Shown: positions 1 through 8,110 of the stretch, piece after piece | Position numbering within the stretch: position 1 is the first letter of the stretch | Layout of the letters: each line of letters begins with the position of its first letter | Assembly: GCF_030295995.1 (NCBI RefSeq) | Contig: NZ_AP027365.1 | Location: forward strand, 3,690,066-3,754,065 | Length of the DNA stretch: 64,000 nucleotides | Direction of reading: 5' to 3' | DNA from: Thalassotalea hakodatensis | GTDB lineage: Bacteria; Pseudomonadota; Gammaproteobacteria; Enterobacterales; Alteromonadaceae | Translations under genes and position numbers: made by a program | The notes under the pieces: model-generated | The model's database searches: none | Seen by the model: only the letters and a program-made list of their open reading frames with translations | What the model was told of the DNA's origin: nothing

Positions 1-1
1 A

Positions 2-307
2 AAACGTGCAGAAAACGGCTACCGATATTACCAAGTTGAAGATGTTCAATTACTTATTTTTATTCGTCGTTGCCGAGAGTTAAATATGTCACTCGACGAG
101 ATTAAAACGTTAGTGCAAGTACAGCGTCAGCCAAATATTTCTTGTGATACGGTCGATTCAATGATTGCTCAACAACTCGATAACGTTCGAAAAGCCCAAA
201 AAGAACTACAAAAATTGGAACGCTCATTAGCGAAACTAGCAAAGTGCTGCACCAGCAATAAAATAGAAGATTGCAAAATACTTAATACGCTCAATGCTTC
301 GCATTAG
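2..307 (+). CDS. MerR-family metal-responsive regulator (CadR/ZntR-like), 5' truncated by window edge
   Basis: The open frame runs from the left edge, so the N-terminus is missing. The visible part begins in the MerR winged-helix region (RAENGYRYY, then a helix ending RRCRELNMSLDEI) and continues into the long dimerisation helix. Three cysteine positions match the metal site of Cd/Pb/Zn-responsive MerR proteins: one at the start of the dimer helix (NISCDTV), and CC plus C in the C-terminal loop (KCCTSNKIEDC). In CadR-type proteins these are the Cys77/112/119 equivalents. The family activates an efflux pump or sequestration gene by distorting an over-long promoter spacer. No target gene is visible; it may lie left of the window. 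An ATG at 86 is internal to the domain and is not the real start. The family is clear, the exact metal is not. Confidence 0.85.
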   Translation, partial: KRAENGYRYYQVEDVQLLIFIRRCRELNMSLDEIKTLVQVQRQPNISCDTVDSMIAQQLDNVRKAQKELQKLERSLAKLAKCCTSNKIEDCKILNTLNASH

Positions 308-384
308 GCACATAAAACAATCTTCGCGTTAAAATGCTTCACACTAAAGATAACTAACTATTAATTATTGCCATCTTTTCCTAG

Positions 385-2643
385 TTATTCGTTGTCTTCC
401 TGTAAATGTTCAATAAAGAAACGCCAGCGTTTTTCAACAAAATAAGGGTGTTCATCTAATACATGTCCCATTTTTGGCATGATCAACAGATCAAAATCTT
501 TATTCGCGTCGATCAGTTTATCAACTAAACGCATGGTCGCAGAAGGGTGAACATTGTTGTCTAGTTCACCGTGGGCAAGTAGTAACTTCCCCTTTAGTCT
601 TTCCACGTTCGTGTAATTCGATTGTTGTTGCCATGCCTCACTCATTGGCCAACTCATCCATATTTCATTCCAACCTGCTTTATCAACACGGAAGTCATGG
701 TTACCCGATGCACTGACGCCAGCGCTAAAAAAGCTATTATGCCTTAACATCGCTTGCACAGTATCATAGCCTCCAGCACTGAACCCATAAATACCAACAC
801 GATTAATGTCCATATATTGTCGATCTTTAGCTAATTGTTTTATTGCCCAAACATGATCATCGGTTCCTGCTGCTAAGTTTTTGTAACTCACACGGTGAAA
901 TTCACACCCTCTTTTACTGGTGCCACGGCCATCCATTTTAATTACAATAAACCCAAGCTCTGCCAAGGCAGGGCGAGTATTGGCAAAAGTTGAAAAGGAT
1001 TTTGGCGTGAAAAAATTATGTGGTCCTGTATAAGTATCATTAATAACAGGATACTTTTTGCTCGCATCGAAGTTTGATGGCTTATAAAGCAAACCATATA
1101 GAGGAGTTACGCCATCATCCGCAATGACACTAAATGGCTCTGGTGGTTGCCAGCCTAGTGCAGTTAATTGGCCAATGTTTGCTTGATCAAGTTGTGTGAG
1201 TTTCTCCCCTGTTACTGCACTTCGCAGCCAAGATTGCGGTGGTGTTTTTGCATCAGAGAATGTGTCAATAAAGTAATTAAAGTTTGGCGATAAACGCGTA
1301 TTATGTTCAAAAGGTTCAGGAGTGAGTAGCGTTAAATCACTGCCATCAAGGTTAATACGATATAAATGACGTAAGTATGGATCACGATTCTTTTCTTTCC
1401 CTGAAGCTTCAAAATATAAAACGCCTTTTTCTTCATCAACCGCTCGAATAGCCCTAACAGTGTATTCCCCCTGAGTTATCTGATTTAACAGCTCTCCCGT
1501 GGTAGTGTTATATAAATACAAGTGTTGATAACCGGAACGCTGTGAACTCCAAATAACGTGGTTTTTATTATTTAAGTGATACGAAACTTGTACCCAAGGA
1601 TCAATAAATTCATCGTTTGACTCTTTTATTACTGAAACAACTTGTTTCTCTTTCGCGATCACTTTACGCAAAAATAGTGTTTTATTGCCTCGTCGACGAT
1701 CTTGGTAGTAAAAGTCACCTTTATGCCAGTATCCCCATAGCGCCCTTCCATAATATGTTTGCATTACTTTAGGGGCATTTAGTGCGCTTGCTTCCTGGTT
1801 AACAACATCAATAAGTACAACCTGTGCCATAGGCAATGTTTGATCGCCCGCTTGGGGGTAATAGTAACGTACACTATTCACGTTAAAATCATTATCAGCG
1901 GTACTATCAGTTAATGTTAATTGAGTAACGCCTTGGCGGAATAGCCGATAAGTGATGACATAATGACTATTTTCCGACCAATAAAGGCCTAAATGGTTCT
2001 GTTCATCGAAACCCTCATCATTTAGCCGCTTATTAGGAACTGAATGTGTGACAGCATAAGGGGATGACTCAGATCCATCTTCAGTTAATTGTTTACAGTC
2101 TTGCGTGGATGTTTTACACAAAAACAAATTGTAATTTTCCACTTTAACAAAATGTTGCTTATCTGGTGAAGTATATCTTCTTATCTTATCTTGTGACTTT
2201 TGTTTAGATGCCGCACGGCATTGATAAGGACTTGCAACGATATCACAACGATAAGGTTGGTTATTTATATCAAAATTAAGCACTTTGCCATTGAATTTAA
2301 CGTGACTAAGCGGAGAACTTTGCCAGTCAATTGGCTCTTCTAAATTAAGCGATTGTGTTAACTTAACTTTGTCAAACAAAGGCGTTTTTACTTTATCATT
2401 GGCGTTAACCCGCACGAATTCCTGCCCGCGCTTTTCAGAGTAGCGTTCAAACCAAAACTCATCAGCCTTGTCGTCAATCCAATGTCCAGTTAACGACAAA
2501 TTATGTACTTTATTTCTTAAATTCTTTGCACTGAACGCTTTAGCACGCTCAATATTATCATCTATTGATTTGTGTTTAATTGCTGGCGTGTGCTGACAAC
2601 TTATTAAACATAAAAGAAGAAAAAACAGGGATATAAATTTCAT
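385..2643 (-). CDS. Dipeptidyl peptidase IV-type S9 serine peptidase, lipoprotein
   Basis: A 752-residue protein with a short lipoprotein signal (MKFISLFFLLLCLISC), a beta-propeller N-terminal domain and a C-terminal alpha/beta hydrolase domain. The catalytic triad can be placed: Ser in GFSAGGY near residue 622, Asp in HGELDNNVHP near 695, and His in KMGHVLDE near 727. This is the S9B (DPP IV) arrangement, which removes N-terminal X-Pro/X-Ala dipeptides. The frame extends upstream to 2715, but the ATG at 2643 (or the one at 2655) puts the lipobox at the right distance. It lies about 120 nt downstream of a TonB-dependent receptor on the same strand. That suggests an operon for importing and trimming peptides, with the enzyme anchored in the periplasm or at the outer membrane. 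Confidence 0.88.
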   Translation of the reverse strand: MKFISLFFLLLCLISCQHTPAIKHKSIDDNIERAKAFSAKNLRNKVHNLSLTGHWIDDKADEFWFERYSEKRGQEFVRVNANDKVKTPLFDKVKLTQSLNLEEPIDWQSSPLSHVKFNGKVLNFDINNQPYRCDIVASPYQCRAASKQKSQDKIRRYTSPDKQHFVKVENYNLFLCKTSTQDCKQLTEDGSESSPYAVTHSVPNKRLNDEGFDEQNHLGLYWSENSHYVITYRLFRQGVTQLTLTDSTADNDFNVNSVRYYYPQAGDQTLPMAQVVLIDVVNQEASALNAPKVMQTYYGRALWGYWHKGDFYYQDRRRGNKTLFLRKVIAKEKQVVSVIKESNDEFIDPWVQVSYHLNNKNHVIWSSQRSGYQHLYLYNTTTGELLNQITQGEYTVRAIRAVDEEKGVLYFEASGKEKNRDPYLRHLYRINLDGSDLTLLTPEPFEHNTRLSPNFNYFIDTFSDAKTPPQSWLRSAVTGEKLTQLDQANIGQLTALGWQPPEPFSVIADDGVTPLYGLLYKPSNFDASKKYPVINDTYTGPHNFFTPKSFSTFANTRPALAELGFIVIKMDGRGTSKRGCEFHRVSYKNLAAGTDDHVWAIKQLAKDRQYMDINRVGIYGFSAGGYDTVQAMLRHNSFFSAGVSASGNHDFRVDKAGWNEIWMSWPMSEAWQQQSNYTNVERLKGKLLLAHGELDNNVHPSATMRLVDKLIDANKDFDLLIMPKMGHVLDEHPYFVEKRWRFFIEHLQEDNE

Positions 2644-2765
2644 AAAAATACTCATACAATTAGCAATTACCTTTGCTATTGTTATTGCCTTTTTGCAAAT
2701 ATTTAAGGCCAGCAATCACTTGCTGGCCTTATAAAAACTCACTAAGAGTTATATGTGATTATTGT

Positions 2766-5588
2766 TTAAAACCGATATGTGGCAGTAACAAAGTACTCTA
2801 AACCAACTGGGTTATATTTGGTAATATCGGCAAATGGCCACCACTCTTCTGATTCGTGTTGATGTGGTTTTTTATCGAATAAATTCGTTACCGCAGCACT
2901 CAAAGTCAAATCATCAGAAATATGGTAAGTGGCACTCATATTAACCGTTGTCCATGCTGGATAGCGTTCATTGACGTCATCAGACCATCTCACAGGCGAT
3001 GTACCTAAGCGATTAACAAAAAAGGCAACCGACAAGTCATCATTATTCCAACCCAAAGTAGCGGTTGTGCGTGTGCGGAATTCATTGTTCCATTGATAGT
3101 CTCGAATATTCTCTAACTCATCTTCAGGAAGAAATCGTTCATTAGTCTCCAAGATGTGCGTGTAATCAATATTGAAAAACACTCGACCAAGTCCAGCTAA
3201 GTCATGGGTATATTTCGATGATATATCAATACCTTTCTGCTCACGCTCACCTGTATTAAATGGGCTAGTTACCGTTGAAAGTACATCATTACCCGATGGC
3301 CCGCCTCGAGAAACGCGATTTAACATTTCCTGACACTTGGCAGAATTTTGATCAACTGTTTGCCCAGACTCGGTAAACCCAAGCGTACATTCAGCTTCAT
3401 AACGCAATACTGAACTTGCCCCTAAATTACCAATTTTCTTTTCTAAAGACACTTGATAATAATCAAACGTAACTGACCAGTCATCGGTAATGCTAGCAAC
3501 CAAGCCGATATTTAAACTATCGCCCGTTTCTTCTTCTAAAGAAAGATCGCCCTTAGATTCTTGGCGAACGCTGATGCCGTAATCATCACCACAACCACTC
3601 CAGCTTTGCCCTGAAGTTAAGCCAGTGTTGTTCACACAGGTTAAATAATCAATTGGGCTTGCAAATGAAGAGCTTTCACCTGCATACATATAATGCATAT
3701 CTGGTGCTCTAAATGACGTGGAATACATCGTTCTGATTAACAACTCTTCCATTGGTCGCCAAGATAAGCCCGCTTGATAAGTAAACGCTCCGTCAACATT
3801 TGATTCATCATCATAGTAATCATAACGACCCGCTAATGTGGCTTCTAATGAACCAATGGTGCTTTCTTTCGCAGCTAGTGGGATAGATAACTCTAAACCT
3901 GCAGCATATCGTTCACGATCACCTTTACCTGTAATGCCTGACCAACCATAAATATCACCACGTACGGTTTCTTCGTCAGTGATAAATTCATACCCTTCTT
4001 TTAGGTACTCAGTAACAAAAGCAAATTGAGCTTCACCTGCGGGTAATTCAATTAAAGAACCACTAATATCAAATGATAAACTGTGTAAATATGAATCACC
4101 TTTTCCGACTGAGTGATGAAGAGCACTGGTAAACATATCAGGCGTTAATTGACCAAAGATGTCGATATTAGTTGGTTCGTAGTTAGCATTTAACTGTGAT
4201 GCATTAACTACAACCCAACGTGAACCTTCCCAAGGTTGAGTCCAATCAGTACCTTTTTCACCATACAATAAACTCAACATCTTTTGATCATCAAAACGAC
4301 CTACAGTGTCTTCATAATCATATTGGCCCGTAGTGAAAGTAACCGCATAATCATATTCATCTGCGATCACCCCTTCTATACCTACAATACCTGTCATAGA
4401 CGTTTCATCAAACTCTTGGTTTGAAGTTGGTACTTCAAAGTTTCTAAAACGTCGCCAAAAGTGACGATTCCCTAAAAAGGTGCTAGCATCATTAATGTCT
4501 TCTTGAACAACGTAATCAACACCATAGCTATATCGATATAATCCGGCATCACCTTCAGATTTTGTGCCTAAAAAGGTAGCAAAAATACGCCCATCATCTA
4601 ACTCATACTCCGCGTTTACAAAAAGATTAGTTCGATCACGCTCATTACGTACGGTATATGTATTATACGGATTGTCTCCGCAGTAGTAAGGGTCAGGATC
4701 AAAATGCACTCGCCCTGGCGGTTGCACCTTTTCATAACCAAGTGGTTCACAACGTCCTGATAAATCTTTCATCGCGATGGGATCTGGTTCCCATTTAGCC
4801 CAATAACTCATCACTTGTTCTGGGCCATGTCTATCAGGGTTTGGACCATCTTCCGGCTCGTCAAACCATCCTCGGTCATCACCATGAATTGGATCGCGTT
4901 GATCAATTTCAAGCACAGCGGTATAGCTAAATTTATCATGTGTTCCACCAGTGCTCAGTGTAAATTTTTTGCTTGCACCACCGCCGCCTTTAGTATCTCC
5001 AAAACGAGCCGTAATTTGATTAAAATCGATATCGTCTTTTAAAATTACATTGACTACACCTGCTACAGCATCTGAACCATAAATTGCTGATGCGCCACCG
5101 CTAAGTATTTCAACGCGTTTTACCGCTTCCGTAGGAATCATCGCAAGGTTAACGATATTACCCGCTACATTTCCTGAAGGCTTTGGTAATACCGGTATGC
5201 GTCTTCCATTTATCAATGTTAACGTGTAACTTGCCCCAAACCCTCTTAAGTTAATAGCTTGCGCATTCGCATTAAAATTATTTGAGCTTTCTTCACCAAC
5301 GAAAATACCCGTATTTTTAGCAAGTGAATCTAACGCATCAAACACGTTAGCATGCCCCTGTAATTGAATATCAGCTGCAGAAATTGTAACGATAGGTGTT
5401 ACACCTTCAATGGATGTTCTTTTAATTCGTGAACCCGTGACTTCGATGCGTTCAACACCTTCTTCTTCAAGGTTAGCAGCATCTTCAGCTGCAAAACTGG
5501 CTGTACTCATCGATGAAAAAGCGCTTGCAACAGCCAATGCTGTTACACTTTTTCGTGTGATTAAAGTTTTAAAAAAATTAACCGTCAT
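2766..5588 (-). CDS. TonB-dependent outer-membrane receptor (probable peptide uptake)
   Basis: A 940-residue receptor. The signal peptide ends near ASFA-AED, a TonB-box-like segment follows (ERIEVTGSRIKR), and then come a plug domain (about residues 60-180, containing INGRRIPV and GSDAVAGVVNVIL) and a 22-strand barrel ending in the expected aromatic residue (ATYRF). The start ATG follows a strong GGGAGGGGG ribosome site. The VTGSRI-type N-terminus is common in the large receptor families of Alteromonadales that import peptides, glycans or other big substrates. The downstream DPP IV gene points to peptides; this is inferred from context only. The upstream region carries a 36-bp palindrome that is a likely operator. 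Confidence 0.88.
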   Translation of the reverse strand: MTVNFFKTLITRKSVTALAVASAFSSMSTASFAAEDAANLEEEGVERIEVTGSRIKRTSIEGVTPIVTISAADIQLQGHANVFDALDSLAKNTGIFVGEESSNNFNANAQAINLRGFGASYTLTLINGRRIPVLPKPSGNVAGNIVNLAMIPTEAVKRVEILSGGASAIYGSDAVAGVVNVILKDDIDFNQITARFGDTKGGGGASKKFTLSTGGTHDKFSYTAVLEIDQRDPIHGDDRGWFDEPEDGPNPDRHGPEQVMSYWAKWEPDPIAMKDLSGRCEPLGYEKVQPPGRVHFDPDPYYCGDNPYNTYTVRNERDRTNLFVNAEYELDDGRIFATFLGTKSEGDAGLYRYSYGVDYVVQEDINDASTFLGNRHFWRRFRNFEVPTSNQEFDETSMTGIVGIEGVIADEYDYAVTFTTGQYDYEDTVGRFDDQKMLSLLYGEKGTDWTQPWEGSRWVVVNASQLNANYEPTNIDIFGQLTPDMFTSALHHSVGKGDSYLHSLSFDISGSLIELPAGEAQFAFVTEYLKEGYEFITDEETVRGDIYGWSGITGKGDRERYAAGLELSIPLAAKESTIGSLEATLAGRYDYYDDESNVDGAFTYQAGLSWRPMEELLIRTMYSTSFRAPDMHYMYAGESSSFASPIDYLTCVNNTGLTSGQSWSGCGDDYGISVRQESKGDLSLEEETGDSLNIGLVASITDDWSVTFDYYQVSLEKKIGNLGASSVLRYEAECTLGFTESGQTVDQNSAKCQEMLNRVSRGGPSGNDVLSTVTSPFNTGEREQKGIDISSKYTHDLAGLGRVFFNIDYTHILETNERFLPEDELENIRDYQWNNEFRTRTTATLGWNNDDLSVAFFVNRLGTSPVRWSDDVNERYPAWTTVNMSATYHISDDLTLSAAVTNLFDKKPHQHESEEWWPFADITKYNPVGLEYFVTATYRF

Positions 5589-5920
5589 ACCCCCTCCCGG
5601 GTTTTAATACATTCATTTTTGATATTTTTTTATTAATAAAATAAGAGGAATACAACACCAATATAATGTGTAGACCACCAACAGATATAATGTATACAAT
5701 ATATCTGTTGGTAGGATCAAGTAAAAAAAGTAACTTACGGATGAAATTTTTTTATTTATAATTTGTGCATAAATATCTAAGAAAATTGAAAGCTATAAAG
5801 ATAGACGGCTACAGGATAGGTTGGGTACCTATTACATTGTTAGTATCTATATAAGAACAATTATGTATATTGAATGACTATTGAGGACGTAAGCCACTCT
5901 ATAACAGAGAAAACATTCCG
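5589..5920. other. Intergenic region upstream of the receptor gene and downstream of norR
   Basis: This 332-bp AT-rich gap lies between the 5' end of the receptor gene (leftward) and the 3' end of norR (leftward). It holds the palindrome at 5677-5712 and the ribosome site of the receptor gene just before 5588. No credible reading frame or RNA gene was seen. Confidence 0.6.
5677..5712. promoter_or_regulatory. 36-bp near-perfect palindrome, probable operator
   Basis: Arms ACCAACAGATATA (5677-5689) and TATATCTGTTGGT (5700-5712) are exact reverse complements. The centre contains TGTATACA (5691-5698), itself a palindrome. Only one base pair of the 36-bp element is mismatched (5690/5699). It lies about 90-125 bp upstream of the receptor start. 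The core TGTATACA resembles operators of GntR/FadR-type repressors, but no such gene is in the window. A cruciform or transcript hairpin is the alternative. Confidence 0.55.
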
Positions 5921-7522
5921 TTAAAGTACTACTTTACCTACACGAATATTTAGCCTTTTTGATAGCCTGGTTAAATTTGCACGATCAACGGATAAATATT
6001 TAGCTGTTTTAGTCCAGTTTCCCTGATGTAGTTCCAGCGCTTGCTTAATTATTCTACGCTGATAGTCATCCATTAAAAGACGTAAATTCACTGTCTTTTC
6101 AAGCGTAATTGGCTGTGTGTTCTCGCTAGTTTCGCTCAGGTCATTAAGTTCATCTACCGCAAATGAATTCGCGCTTAATTCATCGCTATCAGCTGGATGA
6201 ATCGTCACTATTTCTTTATGTTTATTTACAGCTGACACCTTTGCACATGCCTTTAGCGCGGCTCTACTCAGTAAGTGTTCAAGTTCACGTACATTGCCAG
6301 GCCAATTATACTCCTGCAACCTAGACATAAGATCAGGTGAAATTTTTAATTGATTAACGCCTAATTTACGTTTGGTGCGCTCAATAAAAAAACCTGACAA
6401 TAAGGAGACATCACCCTCTCTTGCTCTTAATGGCGGAACGTTTACTGGGTATACATTCAACCGGTGAAATAAATCTGCACGAAAACGACCCGCTTCAACT
6501 TCTGTTTTTAAGTCTCGGTTCGTTGCAGCGATCACACGCACATCAATATTTATGACTTCATCTTGACCAACAGGTTGAATTTCTTGACTTTGTAACGCCC
6601 TTAATAATTTACTTTGTGCTGCTAATGGCAATTCTCCCACTTCATCAAGAAATAACGTACCGCCATTAGCAATTAAGAATTTTCCTGCCCTTTTATTCTC
6701 AGCGCCTGTATAAGCGCCTTTGATATGACCAAACAATTCACTTTCAACTAAATTTTCAGGTAAAGCTGCACAGTTAACATAAATAATCGCCTGATCGGCT
6801 CGGCTTGATTGTTGATGAATGCTATGTGCAACTAATTCCTTGCCCGTTCCGCTTTCGCCTTGTATTAATACAGAAAAATTGGATGGTGCCACTAATGAGA
6901 TCTCATTTCTGAGTTTGTCTATCGCGCTACTTTTCCCAATGATTTCTAGATGGTTTCCGGAAACGCTTGGCTCACTTAATGCCCGCATCACTTCTTTAGA
7001 GCGAGTAACATTCGCCTCTAATACATCTACCGTTGAAGCAGTATGTAAACTTACTGACGCCATTGATGCAATTAAGGCTAATGAACGCTCAGAAATCTGT
7101 TCAAACACCCCGGGTGATAAGCTATCAAGTGTCAGAACACCGATTAAGTTATTTTCAAAATATAATGGGATCCCCATACAAGCATGAACGGGCAAATCAC
7201 CATCAGTAGCAGATAATAGGCCATCGTATGGATCTGGCATTGTCGAGTTAGCTGGAAAACGAATCGCTTTTTTAGATTGGCATATAGCATTGAACCTAGG
7301 CTGTTCATTAATAATAAATCGACGCCCCATGGTTTCAACATCAAGGCCTTGAGAGGCTAAGGGCTTCAGGCAATCACCTTGATAAACCAATAACACTATG
7401 GCATCACAAATAATGACTTTTCTAATCGCGGTTAATAAATCATCAAACCGCTGCTGACTTGCAACACTTTGCGCTAACTCAATAGATAACTCGAGTAATT
7501 GGCTATCCGTTAGATTATTCAT
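5921..7522 (-). CDS. norR: NorR, nitric-oxide-sensing sigma-54-dependent activator
   Basis: A 533-residue enhancer-binding protein with an N-terminal GAF domain (about 1-170), a central AAA+ domain (about 190-420) and a C-terminal Fis-type helix-turn-helix. The GAF domain carries NorR landmarks such as GRRFIINEQPRF, RFPANSTMPDPYDGLL and VHACMGIPL. In the AAA+ domain, Walker A is GESGTGKE and the sigma-54 contact loop is GAYTGA, a common variant of GAFTGA. In NorR the GAF domain holds a non-haem iron that binds NO and relieves repression. The frame has an upstream GTG at 7531, but the ATG at 7522 has AAGG eight bases before it and is preferred. It is divergent from the small-membrane-protein/hmp unit, as expected for NorR controlling NO detoxification. 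Confidence 0.93.
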   Translation of the reverse strand: MNNLTDSQLLELSIELAQSVASQQRFDDLLTAIRKVIICDAIVLLVYQGDCLKPLASQGLDVETMGRRFIINEQPRFNAICQSKKAIRFPANSTMPDPYDGLLSATDGDLPVHACMGIPLYFENNLIGVLTLDSLSPGVFEQISERSLALIASMASVSLHTASTVDVLEANVTRSKEVMRALSEPSVSGNHLEIIGKSSAIDKLRNEISLVAPSNFSVLIQGESGTGKELVAHSIHQQSSRADQAIIYVNCAALPENLVESELFGHIKGAYTGAENKRAGKFLIANGGTLFLDEVGELPLAAQSKLLRALQSQEIQPVGQDEVINIDVRVIAATNRDLKTEVEAGRFRADLFHRLNVYPVNVPPLRAREGDVSLLSGFFIERTKRKLGVNQLKISPDLMSRLQEYNWPGNVRELEHLLSRAALKACAKVSAVNKHKEIVTIHPADSDELSANSFAVDELNDLSETSENTQPITLEKTVNLRLLMDDYQRRIIKQALELHQGNWTKTAKYLSVDRANLTRLSKRLNIRVGKVVL

Positions 7523-7549
7523 ATCAAGCACCTTAATGACTCTTTATAA

Positions 7550-7560
7550 GTCAATATGAC
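7550..7560. promoter_or_regulatory. NorR binding site 1 (GTCA-N3-TGAC)
   Basis: The sequence GTCAATATGAC is a perfect inverted repeat matching the known NorR core GT-N7-AC (GTCA-N3-TGAC). It lies between the divergent norR start and the sigma-54-like promoter, at the usual enhancer distance. A TGAC half site at 7537-7540 may be the remains of a third box. Confidence 0.8.
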
Positions 7561-7575
7561 ACACTTTATAAGTAT

Positions 7576-7586
7576 GTCAAATTGAC
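7576..7586. promoter_or_regulatory. NorR binding site 2 (GTCA-N3-TGAC)
   Basis: The sequence GTCAAATTGAC, within the longer palindrome TGTCAAATTGACA, is the second perfect NorR core. Its centre is 26 bp from that of site 1 and about 60 bp upstream of the -24 element at 7641. Confidence 0.8.
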
Positions 7587-7640
7587 ACAAGACAAAACTA
7601 AAAAACAAACAATGTTTTTAATAACAATACGTTATGAATA

Positions 7641-7656
7641 TGGCACTATTATTGAT
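7641..7656 (+). promoter_or_regulatory. Sigma-54-type promoter (-24/-12)
   Basis: TGGCAC (7641-7646), five bases, then TTGAT (7652-7656). The consensus is TGGCAC-N5-TTGCW, so only the C of the -12 GC is changed (to A). The position between the NorR boxes and the next rightward gene supports the call. Transcription would begin near 7667. Confidence 0.65.
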
Positions 7657-7693
7657 TATATAAGTTCATTACTCATTAAAAAAATGAATCGAT

Positions 7694-7966
7694 ATGTACT
7701 CTAATTTTGCCCTAGCAACTAACCACCAATTAGATAACACTGAATTAAATTATCAAAAATGTATCATTATTGGTAACTGGACAATGATCGTTTCGTTCTT
7801 CATCACTGTTATGTGTTTGATGATCAATTTTTTGTTCGACTATCAATTCTCAATTGCGGTACAAATCAGTGCGCATGTTGCAACCATCCTTTTTGCTAGT
7901 TTGTTTAAAGTTAGTTATGTCATTCGCTGCATTGGTGTTCATGGCCTAGGGTTTAAAATTTTCTAA
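7694..7966 (+). CDS. Small two-helix membrane protein, first gene of the NorR-controlled unit
   Basis: A 90-residue protein with two hydrophobic helices: about residues 28-48 (GNWTMIVSFFITVMCLMINF) and about 52-76 (SIAVQISAHVATILFASLF). A short polar tail follows. No enzymatic motif is visible. It starts about 27 bases after the predicted sigma-54 transcription start and precedes hmp by 145 bp, so it should be induced by NO. The second half (QISAHVATILFA followed by KVSYVIR) recalls small proteins sometimes annotated PpyR-like transmembrane regulators. That comparison is from memory and unconfirmed. The start codon has no strong ribosome site. Confidence 0.65.
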   Translation: MYSNFALATNHQLDNTELNYQKCIIIGNWTMIVSFFITVMCLMINFLFDYQFSIAVQISAHVATILFASLFKVSYVIRCIGVHGLGFKIF

Positions 7967-8015
7967 ACACTATTATCTCAATAATCACCACTCATCTAAT
8001 TTATTTCAGCATCTA

Positions 8016-8089
8016 TCGTTACAATAACGACATAACGAAGGGCGCTGTACTTTTCTATTTTCTACAACCGACTGATGCTTTATGCATCA
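8016..8089 (+). promoter_or_regulatory. Two inverted repeats in the leader of hmp
   Basis: TCGTTA-CAA-TAACGA (8016-8030) and TGATGC-TTTAT-GCATCA (8073-8089) both lie in the 145-bp gap before hmp. The second sits just before the ribosome site GGAG. They could be operators or short RNA hairpins. The GATGC/GCATC pair is reminiscent of NsrR sites, but the spacing does not match the usual 23-bp form. Confidence 0.35.
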
Positions 8090-8110
8090 CCCATTACCTT
8101 CGGAGTTTAT

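Noticed and set aside
8073-8089. NsrR site
   Set aside because: The half sites GATGC/GCATC are right, but the spacing and length do not match the known NsrR operator, so I list it only as an inverted repeat.
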